From the NCBI GenBank assembly GCA_963745975.1, contig CAVUZJ010000007.1, forward strand, positions 124,001-188,000: a stretch of 64,000 bases of DNA, written 5' to 3'. This document shows positions 8,289-15,329 of the stretch, one piece after another. This DNA comes from JAKAWQ01 sp963745975 (GTDB lineage: Bacteria; Pseudomonadota; Alphaproteobacteria; Acetobacterales; Acetobacteraceae). Each line of letters begins with the position of its first letter. Position 1 is the first letter of the stretch. The position numbers and the translations under genes were made by a program. The notes beneath the pieces are model-generated. The model did no database searches. It saw only the letters and a program-made list of their open reading frames with translations, and was not told the origin of the DNA.

Positions 8289-10052
8289 ATGGCTGCGAAC
8301 TTCCTGCACGGGATCGAGATCACCGAGGTCAGTTCCGGCCCCGTGCCGGTGACGGTGGTGAATTCCGCCGTCGTCGGGCTGATCGGAGCGGCACCGCTTT
8401 GGATGGTGGCGGCGACCGCCGCGGTGCTGCCGCCGAGCCCGAACACGCCGGTGCTGGTGGGGTCGAGCCTGTCTGCGAGCCAGTTCGGGCCGCTCGTCCG
8501 GGGATACACGATCCCCTACGCGCTTGCGGCGATCCAGGCGCAGGGCGCGGGCTCGGTGATCGTCGTCAATGTGTTCGACCCGGCGATCCATCAGACGACC
8601 GTGGCGCCGGCTATCTACAACATGCCGGCCTCGGGGACGCAGGTCGTCAATCTCGGGCGGATGGGCCTGGTGGGGCCGGGACTGCCGAACAGCGGCACTC
8701 TCACCTCGACGGTGACAGTGGCGCCGACGTCCGCGCCGGCGAGCTGGGCCGCCAGCACGGCGGAGACGGCGGGCAGCCTGATCAAGCCCTCCGCCGGCAA
8801 CGCGGGTGGCTACGTTTTCCGCTGCACGACGGCGGGGACCACGGGCGCGACGCAGCCGGCGAGCTGGAGCCAGACCGTGGGCGCCGCGGTGACCGACGGG
8901 ACGGTGGTTTGGACCAATGCCGGGCTCACCGGCTACGTCGAGAGCGCCGATTATACGGTGGATTATGTGAATGGCTTCGTTTACGCCGTGAGTGGCGGGG
9001 CGATCGCGAACGGCCAGAGCGTGACGATCGGCTACGCCTATGGCGATCCGAGCAAGGTCGCGGACGCCGACATCATCGGCGCGGTGACGGACGGCGCCTA
9101 CACCGGCATGCAGGCCCTGCTTACGACATTCCAGTCGATGGGACTGTTCGCGAAGCTGCTGATCGCGCCCGGCTATTCGCAGGACGAGGAGACCGCCTCG
9201 GCGCTCACCACGCTCGCCGGCACCATCCAGGCCATGGCCTTCCTCGATGCGGCGCCGAACACCAGTGTCGCGGCGGCGATCGCCAACCGTGGCACGGCCG
9301 GGCAGGCCTTCGACACGTCGAGCTATCGCGCCGTGCTGTGCTTTCCCCAGGAGATTTTCTACGACACCGGCATCGTTCCGACGGCGAACACGCTCAACAA
9401 CCAGGGACTGGTCATCAACCAGCTCTACAACGCTAATGCGGACAGCCCCTATTCGCAATGGGTCGCAGGCGTGACGGCCGCGCAGGACATCGCGAACGGC
9501 TACTGGTTCAGCCCGAGCAATGTGCAGATCCAGGGGATCGTCGGACCGGACATCTCGATGTATTCGAGCGCGTTCGATCCGAACAGCGACACCAACAACC
9601 TGAACGCTGCCGGCATCCTCACCGTGTTCAACGGTTTCGGCACGGGGCTTCGCACCTGGGGCAACCGGTCATCCGCCTTTCCGAGCTACACCGACCCGAG
9701 GGTGTTCATCTCGATCCGGCGGACGATGGATGTCGTCGAGCAGAGCGTGCAGCTGGCGATGATGCAGTTCCTCGATCAGCCGATCACCAACGGGCTGATC
9801 AATTCGATCCTGCAGACGGTGAACGGGTTCCTGGCGACGCTCGTGCAGAGAGGCGCGCTGATCGGCGGGGTCTGCACGTACAATCCGGCGGAGAACCTGG
9901 CGGTGCAGCTTGCGGCAGGGCAGCTCACGTTCGATCTCAGCCTGATGCCGCCGCCGCCGGCGGAGGAGATCACGTTCAATGTCTCGGTCAACACCGCGCT
10001 GCTCAACACGCTCGGGCCGGTGAGCACGACGACGACGACGGCGAGCGCCTGA
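8289..10052 (+). CDS. Contractile tail sheath protein
   Basis: The 587 aa product has sheath hallmarks: an N-terminal 'LHGIEITEVSSGPVPVTVVN' entry strand, a central Rossmann-like region ('GLFAKLLIAPGYSQDEETA', 'MAFLDAAPNTSV'), 'SNVQIQGIVGPDISMYSS' and the C-terminal 'RVFISIRRTMDVVEQSV' with the linking strand after it. It polymerises around the tube and contracts on injection. Residues about 151-216 are one copy of the shared mini-domain, followed by a beta segment ('SADYTVDYVNGFVYA'); both would project from the sheath surface. The tube gene follows 14 bases later. Confidence 0.93.
   Translation: MAANFLHGIEITEVSSGPVPVTVVNSAVVGLIGAAPLWMVAATAAVLPPSPNTPVLVGSSLSASQFGPLVRGYTIPYALAAIQAQGAGSVIVVNVFDPAIHQTTVAPAIYNMPASGTQVVNLGRMGLVGPGLPNSGTLTSTVTVAPTSAPASWAASTAETAGSLIKPSAGNAGGYVFRCTTAGTTGATQPASWSQTVGAAVTDGTVVWTNAGLTGYVESADYTVDYVNGFVYAVSGGAIANGQSVTIGYAYGDPSKVADADIIGAVTDGAYTGMQALLTTFQSMGLFAKLLIAPGYSQDEETASALTTLAGTIQAMAFLDAAPNTSVAAAIANRGTAGQAFDTSSYRAVLCFPQEIFYDTGIVPTANTLNNQGLVINQLYNANADSPYSQWVAGVTAAQDIANGYWFSPSNVQIQGIVGPDISMYSSAFDPNSDTNNLNAAGILTVFNGFGTGLRTWGNRSSAFPSYTDPRVFISIRRTMDVVEQSVQLAMMQFLDQPITNGLINSILQTVNGFLATLVQRGALIGGVCTYNPAENLAVQLAAGQLTFDLSLMPPPPAEEITFNVSVNTALLNTLGPVSTTTTTASA
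8739..8936 (+). repeat. Mini-domain copy 2 (in tail sheath)
   Basis: SWAAST start, GGYVFRCTTAGTTGATQPA centre and DGTVVWTN end match the shared pattern. Confidence 0.8.
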
Positions 10053-10066
10053 GGAGATAACGCGCG

Positions 10067-10588
10067 ATGGCAAGCCTGGTGATCAATTCGCTTTGGAACT
10101 GCAACGTCTATCTCGACGGCACGAGCCTGATGGGTCGCGCCGCCGAGTTCACGGTGCCGCAGCCCAAGCGCGTCATGCAGGACTACAAGGGCCTCGGCAT
10201 GGCGGCACGGCTCGAGGTCCCGGTGGGGTGGGACAAGATGGAGGCCGACATCACGTGGTCGAGTTTCGACCAAACCACGATCGGCCTGCTCGTGAGCTCG
10301 ACCGGGATGCAGCAATTCTCGGCGATGGGCGACCTGCAGGTGTTGAGCGCATCCGGGGAAACGAGCGACCTGCCGGTGATCTATAACGTGACGGGGGTGA
10401 CCAAGGACCCCGGGATGGTGCCGTTCAAGGCACAGGAGAACATTTCCTACAAGACGGTGATCACCGTCTATCACGTGGATCTAACCGTGGGGGGAACGCA
10501 GGTCTATCTGTTCGATGCGTTCTCGAACCAGTTCCTGGTGAACGGCGTCGATCAGCTCGCGCAGTTCCGCACCAACATTGGCGGATGA
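10067..10588 (+). CDS. Major tail tube protein
   Basis: The 173 aa product has a good ribosome site (gaggagat) before ATG 10067. It resembles P2 FII-type tube proteins: 'LWNCNVYLDGTSLMGRAAEFTVP', 'DYKGLGMAARLEVPVGWDKM' and 'YKTVITVYHVDLTVGG'. The tube polymerises inside the sheath and carries DNA. Position immediately after the sheath is diagnostic. Its stop overlaps the next start (ATGA). Confidence 0.92.
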   Translation: MASLVINSLWNCNVYLDGTSLMGRAAEFTVPQPKRVMQDYKGLGMAARLEVPVGWDKMEADITWSSFDQTTIGLLVSSTGMQQFSAMGDLQVLSASGETSDLPVIYNVTGVTKDPGMVPFKAQENISYKTVITVYHVDLTVGGTQVYLFDAFSNQFLVNGVDQLAQFRTNIGG

Positions 10589-10821
10589 GCCCGGCGGCGG
10601 AGGAGCGTCGGCCGGAGACGGAACGTCTGGCGACGCTGGAGGCGCAGATGCAGCAGGTTCGCGAGGACATCGCGGCGATACGAGTGGCGATGGAGACGCT
10701 CTCGAGCATGGCGCACATGGGTCGCGGCGCGCTCTGGCTCGCGCTGCACATCGGCGCCGCGCTCGGCATTCTCGCAAGCGCCTACGAAGCGGTGCGGATG
10801 GCGGGGAGGAATTGGCCGTGA
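10585..10821 (+). CDS. Small coiled-coil membrane protein
   Basis: The 78 aa product starts at ATG 10585. Residues about 10-42 form a heptad-rich helix ('LATLEAQMQQVREDIAAIR'), followed by one hydrophobic segment at about 48-68 ('ALWLALHIGAALGILASAY') and a short basic end. The size and layout suit a holin, antiholin or spanin-like protein opening the lysis block. The function is inferred from layout only. Confidence 0.65.
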   Translation: MSPAAEERRPETERLATLEAQMQQVREDIAAIRVAMETLSSMAHMGRGALWLALHIGAALGILASAYEAVRMAGRNWP

Positions 10822-11144
10822 TGCGAGGCGCGATCGTGGCCGTGATGCTCGCGGGCCTGGTGCCGCCGGCGCTCGCGGGTGGGCCGGTTCCGGTAATGAG
10901 CAACGCCGAGGCGCTGGGCCAGTGCGTGCCGGCGGACGAGGCGCTAGCGACGCTCGCACGGCGCTACGGCGAGCGCCCATTCTGGATCGGCAATGCGGGC
11001 GGCGGCACCTCGGTGATGGTGACGCGCGAGGCGAGCGGCAAGACGTGGACGCTGCTCGCGATCGGCCGCGACGCGGGTGGCGAGGCGATTGCCTGCGTGC
11101 TGGCGGCTGGCGGCGCGGCGGTCGGTCAGGTCCCGATGCAATGA
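10821..11144 (+). CDS. Secreted phage protein of unknown function
   Basis: ATG 10821 overlaps the previous stop (GTGATG), giving 107 aa. A Sec signal peptide is clear (MRGAIVAVMLAGLVPPALAG, cleavage after ALA). The mature part is small, with two cysteines and the pattern 'YGERPFWIGNAGGG ... VTREASGKTWTLL'. Similar small secreted proteins with this pattern are known, uncharacterised, from proteobacteria. It is presumably periplasmic and may help in lysis. Confidence 0.65.
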   Translation: MRGAIVAVMLAGLVPPALAGGPVPVMSNAEALGQCVPADEALATLARRYGERPFWIGNAGGGTSVMVTREASGKTWTLLAIGRDAGGEAIACVLAAGGAAVGQVPMQ

Positions 11145-11590
11145 GGCCGAAGGACGGCGCCACGCAGGTGCTTGCCCCGCCGCAGGCAGTGAACGCTCGG
11201 CCCTGCTTCGTCGTCGTCAACGTGATGGCGCTGGCGGTCGGTGCGGCGGCGTGGCGGGCGGGGCTCTTCGCGGCGGTGCCGGCGCTTGGGGCCGACGAAA
11301 CGGCGATGCTGGCGGGACTTGCGGCGTACGCGACGGTCGGGTTTGGGGCGGCGTTCCGCGGCCGATGGGAGACCGCGCGCCATATCGCGAACGGCGTGCC
11401 GATGTGGGCACTCGGCTGCACCGGTCTTGGGATGCTGCTCGCAGTTGATCGTCTACACGCGCTCACGCCCGCGGCGATGGCGGAGGTGTTCCGGAATCTG
11501 GCCTTTGCGATCGCGCCCAACATCGCGGGCGTGGTGCTGATGGCGTGGCTGCGCGAGCTGATCTGGTGGTGCGGTGGCGAACCAACATAG
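11141..11590 (+). CDS. Polytopic membrane protein, cassette gene 1 (unknown function)
   Basis: ATG 11141 overlaps the previous stop by four bases, giving 149 aa. There are about three to four hydrophobic segments: 'FVVVNVMALAVGAAAW', 'AMLAGLAAYATVGFGAAF', 'MWALGCTGLGMLLAV' and 'NIAGVVLMAWLRELIWW'. No catalytic motif is visible. It is the first of three coupled membrane-associated genes (11141-12700) that belong together by spacing. A loose resemblance to TolQ/MotA-type membrane proteins is possible but not demonstrable here. Confidence 0.65.
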   Translation: MRPKDGATQVLAPPQAVNARPCFVVVNVMALAVGAAAWRAGLFAAVPALGADETAMLAGLAAYATVGFGAAFRGRWETARHIANGVPMWALGCTGLGMLLAVDRLHALTPAAMAEVFRNLAFAIAPNIAGVVLMAWLRELIWWCGGEPT

Positions 11591-11639
11591 CGGACCGGGC
11601 GGCGGAGGTTCCGCGGGCTTCGAATGAGCTTTTCGCGAC

Positions 11640-12170
11640 TTGCTGATCGCGCTCGTTGTGACGTTCATGGCGATGGCAGCGCTTGCGCTGGTGGCGGCGA
11701 CGAAGGCCGAGCAGGCGGGCGTGACGCAGGGCTCGCTCGTGATCGAGATGCGGTGGGACCGCGCTTCGGATAGCGACACGGATTTGTGGGTCGAGGCGCC
11801 GGGCGACGCGCCGGTCGGATTTTCGCACATGGCCGACACGCACTGCAATCTTCTGCGCGACGATCTCGGGCGCGCGCTCGACCCCGAAAGTCGGAACGAG
11901 GAGATGGTGGTGTGCCGGGGCACGCCGGGCGGCGAGTGGATCGTCGATGCGATGCTCTATCGCAGCTACGACGACGTGTTCCCTGTCGCTGTCACGGTGA
12001 CGGTGATGCGGATCGATGGTGGCGGCGTGCGGACGCTGCTGAGCCGGCGCGTCGATGTCACCCGCGAGGGCGAGCAGGTGACGGTCTGGCGCTTCGCGCT
12101 CGACGTGCACGGCCGGCTGGTGCGGGGGAGCGTGAACGATCTGCCGATGCCGCTCTACGGGATGAGGTGA
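11640..12170 (+). CDS. Membrane-anchored protein with DUF2135-like extracytoplasmic domain, cassette gene 2
   Basis: From TTG 11640 the product is 176 aa: one N-terminal anchor ('LIALVVTFMAMAALALVAA') and then a periplasmic beta domain with 'VIEMRWDRASDSDTDLWVEA', 'DAPVGFSH' and 'CNLLRDDLG'. The D-x-D-L-W-V-x-x-P motif recalls the DVDLHV motif of DUF2135-type domains. The same frame is open upstream from GTG 11574 (encoding ANQHSGPGGGGSAGFE) except for an in-frame TGA at 11625, so the true start may be 11574 with a nonsense mutation. The anchor-plus-domain layout also resembles ExbD-type proteins in shape only. Confidence 0.62.
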   Translation: MLIALVVTFMAMAALALVAATKAEQAGVTQGSLVIEMRWDRASDSDTDLWVEAPGDAPVGFSHMADTHCNLLRDDLGRALDPESRNEEMVVCRGTPGGEWIVDAMLYRSYDDVFPVAVTVTVMRIDGGGVRTLLSRRVDVTREGEQVTVWRFALDVHGRLVRGSVNDLPMPLYGMR

Positions 12171-12700
12171 TGGGCGCGGCGCACGCACTGCTGCCGGCGG
12201 TTTGCGCCGTGACGGCGATCGTCGTGGGCGCAGTGTCGCTCTGGGGACGTGGCGAGTGGCTGCGGGCCGGAGCGTTCTGCTGCCTGGTTGCGGCGCTGGC
12301 ATTGGTGTGGTGGGTGAGCCTCGGGTGGCCGCGGCCGGTGCTCAACGCCAACCTTCCGCTCGTCGGCGCGCCGGCGGGAACGGTGGCGGCTTTCGCGTTC
12401 GACGAGCCGCGCGCGATCTATGTCTGGCTGGTGGTGCCTGGCGGGCGCGTGCCGATCGCCTTGCGGCTTCCGTGGCAGGAAGAGGATGCGGTGGCGCTGG
12501 CTCAGGCGGCTGAGCGGGCGAAGCGGAACGGGACAGAAGTGCGGATGCGCGGGGCGCGCACGCCGCGGCTGGGAGCGCGCCCGAGGGGGAATTCGTCGGC
12601 AGGTAGTCCCCCGACGGGCAATCCGATGTTCTACGCCGCGCCGGCGCCGGCGCTCCCACCGAAGCAAGTTCCTGCCGCCGATCCGATGGGAGAACGGTGA
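12170..12700 (+). CDS. Membrane protein, cassette gene 3 (unknown function)
   Basis: ATG 12170 overlaps the previous stop by one base, giving 176 aa. There are two N-terminal membrane segments ('LLPAVCAVTAIVVGAVSLW', 'AGAFCCLVAALALVWWVSL'), then a soluble part with 'FDEPRAIYVWLVVPGG' and 'IALRLPWQEEDAVALAQA'. The C-terminal tail is low-complexity and contains GSPPTG encoded by a 16-mer shared with 4789-4804. I recognise this as a conserved but uncharacterised arrangement; no function is assigned. Confidence 0.62.
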   Translation: MGAAHALLPAVCAVTAIVVGAVSLWGRGEWLRAGAFCCLVAALALVWWVSLGWPRPVLNANLPLVGAPAGTVAAFAFDEPRAIYVWLVVPGGRVPIALRLPWQEEDAVALAQAAERAKRNGTEVRMRGARTPRLGARPRGNSSAGSPPTGNPMFYAAPAPALPPKQVPAADPMGER

Positions 12701-12718
12701 AAATACGGAGCAGTTGCG

Positions 12719-13249
12719 GTGAGCACGGCGGCGTTCGAGGCGGCGTTCAGCTGGGTGGTGGGAGTCGAGGGAGGCTACAGCGACGATCCCGGTGATCCCG
12801 GCAACTGGACCGGTGGCGCCGTAGGCTCGGGCCAGTGCAACGGGACGAAGTTCGGCATTTCCGCGGCGGCTTACCCGACAACGGATATCGCCGATCTCAC
12901 GGTGGATGAGGCGCAGGTCCTTTATGCGCGCGATTATTGGACTCCGATCCAGGGGGATGCGCTGCCACCTTCTCTCGCGCTCATCGTGTTCGATGCGGCG
13001 GTGAATTCCGGCGTGTCGCAGTCCGTGACATGGCTGCAGGTGGTGGTGGGCGCGACGCCGGACGGCGCGATTGGGCCGGCGACGCTCGCGGCGGTGAAGG
13101 CGTGGGAAGGCGCGGCGGCCGATCTGTGTGCGGAAGTGCTGGCCCAGCGGATCGCAGCGCTCGGAGACGATACGGATTGGAACACGTTCGGGCTGGGCTG
13201 GTCGCGGCGCTGCGCCGCGCTCGCCTTTCAGGCGGCGACGATGCTGTAG
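12719..13249 (+). CDS. Endolysin: GH108-family muramidase
   Basis: The 176 aa product uses GTG 12719 (ggag upstream). The N-terminal catalytic domain has the family motif with the catalytic Glu17 ('VVGVEGGYSDDPGDPGNW'), then 'GTKFGISAAAYP' and 'ARDYWTPIQGDALPPSLAL'. The C-terminal part ('VFDAAVNSGVSQSVTWLQ ... GAIGPATLAAVKAW') is the PG_binding_3 segment typical of these enzymes. It hydrolyses peptidoglycan glycan strands for host lysis. It has no signal peptide, so release needs a holin, and the next gene is a good candidate. Confidence 0.92.
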   Translation: MSTAAFEAAFSWVVGVEGGYSDDPGDPGNWTGGAVGSGQCNGTKFGISAAAYPTTDIADLTVDEAQVLYARDYWTPIQGDALPPSLALIVFDAAVNSGVSQSVTWLQVVVGATPDGAIGPATLAAVKAWEGAAADLCAEVLAQRIAALGDDTDWNTFGLGWSRRCAALAFQAATML

Positions 13250-13259
13250 GAGGGAATTC

Positions 13260-13496
13260 GTGAGCAAGATCTGGGCCTTTTTCAAGGCGCCGCTCAATCA
13301 GGCGGCGTTGGCGGGGATGCTCGGCACCGCCGTTGCGGTTCTGCAGGGGCAGCTCAGCTGGCAGGCGGCGCTGCCGATGGCGATCGGCGCGATCGTGGCG
13401 CTGGTTCTGCCGGACGACAGCATGGCCAAGGCGGATATCGAGCAGCTGGTGGCCGCCGCGATCAAGGCGGCGAGCGACCTCAAGGGGGCGAAGTGA
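13260..13496 (+). CDS. Holin-like small membrane protein
   Basis: GTG 13260 follows a near-perfect Shine-Dalgarno (aggaggg) at 13249-13255, giving 78 aa; the longer upstream frame lies within the lysozyme gene. Two hydrophobic segments ('ALAGMLGTAVAVLQG', 'LPMAIGAIVALVLPD') are followed by a charged C-terminal helix. Size, topology and adjacency to the endolysin support a holin that releases the muramidase into the periplasm. Confidence 0.7.
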   Translation: MSKIWAFFKAPLNQAALAGMLGTAVAVLQGQLSWQAALPMAIGAIVALVLPDDSMAKADIEQLVAAAIKAASDLKGAK

Positions 13497-14011
13497 TGCT
13501 GAAGACGATGCTCGCAGGCGTCGCAGCTATTGCGTTGCTGGCCGGCTGCGCGCAGTCCGGCACGGCTCCCGTGGTGACGCTTTCCGGTGCGCAGGCCGAG
13601 GCCGCCGCGATCATGACCGCGCTCGAGGCAGGGGCCTCGGTCTATAGCGAAGCTTCGACCACGACGCCAGCGGAGGCGCAGGCGGCCGAGAACGTGCTGA
13701 ACGCCGCTCAGGCTGCAGTGAGCTCGTTCCAGGCAGCGCAGGCGAACGATAACGCCGCGCAGATTGCCGAGACCGTGAGCCAGGATATCACGGCCGTGCT
13801 GGCGGTGATGCCGATCGACCCGGCGACGAAGACGGCGATCGACGCGGGAATGGCGGTGATCGACGCGCTGGTCGCGGGGCTCGCTGCGGCGCCCGCGACG
13901 TCGGCCGCGCCGGCGCTGAGCGTGACGTTGGGTGCACCCGTGCCGCCTCTGGCAGCGGACCGTCCGCCGGTGCCGATCCCAGCGCCGCGCGTGCTGCCCC
14001 CGGGGGTTTGA
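13496..14011 (+). CDS. Phage lipoprotein
   Basis: ATG 13496 overlaps the preceding stop (GTGATG); a GTG one codon earlier is possible. A signal peptide ends in a lipobox LLAGC with Cys18, so the 171 aa product should be lipidated. The mature protein is Ala/Gln-rich and helical ('AQAAENVLNAAQAAVSSFQ'), then Pro-rich at the end. It may be an outer spanin-like or tethering lysis protein. The 19-mer at 13949-13967 is shared with the protease gene, read in a different frame. Confidence 0.7.
   Translation: MLKTMLAGVAAIALLAGCAQSGTAPVVTLSGAQAEAAAIMTALEAGASVYSEASTTTPAEAQAAENVLNAAQAAVSSFQAAQANDNAAQIAETVSQDITAVLAVMPIDPATKTAIDAGMAVIDALVAGLAAAPATSAAPALSVTLGAPVPPLAADRPPVPIPAPRVLPPGV
13949..13967 (+). repeat. 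Dispersed 19-mer, second copy
   Basis: ctggcagcggaccgtccgc is identical to 1839-1857. Here it is read LAADRPP; in the protease gene it is read AGSGPSA. Confidence 0.8.
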
Positions 14012-14015
14012 GGCG

Positions 14016-14801
14016 GTGGCCGATCATTCGGGAATGAAGCTCGGCAAGCGGCCCGCGCGGCCGATTGCCGGGCTCAGGCCGATCGGGCGCTATCTGGCTC
14101 TCGAGCCGGCGAAGATCCTGCCGCCGGTGCCGAGCGTATGCGATCGGAGCGGCGCGGTGGCGAGCTGGCCGATGCTGAAGAACGACACGCTCGGCGATTG
14201 CACGATCGCCGCGGTGGGGCATGCCGTGCAGCTCTGGACCGCGGAAGCGAGTCGGATGCGCGTGATGACCGACGAAGAAGTGCTCGCCGGCTATGAGGCG
14301 TTCGGCTACGTGCCGGGCGAGCAGCAGACGGACCAGGGTGCGATCGAGGCGGACGTGCTTGCGCGATGGACCGGAGCTGGGTTCTCGGCGGGCGGCGTTG
14401 ACGATGTGCTCACCGGGTTTTGCGCTGTCGATCCGACGCAGGAAGCCGAGGTGCGCGCCGGCGTGGCATGGCTCGGCGTGGTGTATGCGGGGCTCGAGCT
14501 GCCGATCGCGGCGCAGAGCATGGATGTATGGGACGCACCGGGTGCGCTCACCGGCGACTACGCGCCCGGGGGCTGGGGCGGACATGCGGTGCCGATCGTC
14601 GGCTACGAGCCGTGGGGCGTCATGTGCGTCACGTGGGGCGCGCTGAAACGGATCACGTGGAAGTTCTGGGCCGCGTACGCGAGCGAGGCGTACGGGCTCT
14701 TGAGCCGCGACTTCGTGACGGGCGGTGCAAGCGCTGCGACCGTGGATTGGGCGGCGCTGGAAAGCGATATGACGGATTTGCGAGCGGAGGCGAGCGCGTG
14801 A
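14016..14801 (+). CDS. Papain-like cysteine peptidase homologue, catalytic set incomplete
   Basis: The start GTG 14016 gives 261 aa; the longer upstream frame lies within the lipoprotein gene. The order of motifs matches papain-fold proteins: 'LKNDTLGDCTIAAVGHAV' with Cys62, 'GGWGGHAVPIVGYEPWG' with His190, then 'VMCVTWGALKRITW' where papain has K-N-S-W-G. The oxyanion Gln is replaced by Asn56 and the third-residue Asn by Val. There is no signal peptide. It lies between the lysis lipoprotein and tail chaperone genes. It may be an active peptidase of altered mechanism, a transglutaminase-like enzyme, or a binding protein. Confidence 0.62.
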   Translation: MADHSGMKLGKRPARPIAGLRPIGRYLALEPAKILPPVPSVCDRSGAVASWPMLKNDTLGDCTIAAVGHAVQLWTAEASRMRVMTDEEVLAGYEAFGYVPGEQQTDQGAIEADVLARWTGAGFSAGGVDDVLTGFCAVDPTQEAEVRAGVAWLGVVYAGLELPIAAQSMDVWDAPGALTGDYAPGGWGGHAVPIVGYEPWGVMCVTWGALKRITWKFWAAYASEAYGLLSRDFVTGGASAATVDWAALESDMTDLRAEASA

Positions 14802-15115
14802 GCGGGATCAGGATCGAGGTGCCTGAGGGGCCGATCGCCGGCGAGGGCTGGGGCGAGGAATTCGCTCTGCCGAGCGGGAAGAAGGCGCAGTTCCGGAGAA
14901 GCACCGGCAAGGACGTGCGGTTGGCGCTCGCGGCTGTCGGCCAGCCGTTCGACGGGACGCGATACCTCTACGCACTCATCGCGCGCACCGGGAGGATCGA
15001 GGGCAAGCCGATCACGATGGAAGGGATGGACGAGATCGATGCCGAGGACGCCGAGATGCTCCTCGAGGAGGTGCGAAAGCCGCGCCCTTCTCCGGCCGCG
15101 CCGGCGGGAGCTTAA
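14798..15115 (+). CDS. Tail assembly chaperone (P2 gpE-like position)
   Basis: GTG 14798 overlaps the previous stop (GTGA), giving 105 aa. The small acidic protein contains 'WGEEFALPSGKKAQFRRSTGKDVRLAL' in substance (beta then helix) and 'ITMEGMDEIDAEDAEMLLEE', typical of tail chaperones that coat the tape measure during assembly. It immediately precedes a short overlapping reading frame and the tape measure, as E/E' and G/GT pairs do. Confidence 0.72.
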   Translation: MSGIRIEVPEGPIAGEGWGEEFALPSGKKAQFRRSTGKDVRLALAAVGQPFDGTRYLYALIARTGRIEGKPITMEGMDEIDAEDAEMLLEEVRKPRPSPAAPAGA

Positions 15116-15135
15116 GCCCGGCGGCGCTTGGCGAG

Positions 15136-15249
15136 ATGATTGCGATGGGGTTCCGTCCGGCGGATCTCGATGCCATGGACGTGTGCGAGATCGAGAGCTG
15201 GCGGGCGGTGATCGAAACCTACGCGGCTTGGCAGGGTTCGGCCTCGTGA
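15136..15249 (+). CDS. Short E'-like tail chaperone (37 aa) or -1 extension of the preceding gene
   Basis: From ATG 15136 the product begins MIAMGFRPADLDAMDVCEIE and ends with SWRAVIETYAAWQ; this pattern is typical of the E' or T part of tail chaperones. The frame is -1 relative to the preceding gene and is open back through at least 15061, so it overlaps that gene. It could be made by its own start or by a -1 ribosomal shift. I see no perfect slippery heptamer in the overlap, so independent initiation is equally likely. Confidence 0.6.
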   Translation: MIAMGFRPADLDAMDVCEIESWRAVIETYAAWQGSAS

Positions 15250-15329
15250 GATGGGACTCCGCGCTGCTGCGGATGGGCGCGGGCAGAAGCGCGGCAGGGA
15301 GCGGCTTGGTGAACGGCAGGGAATGACGC

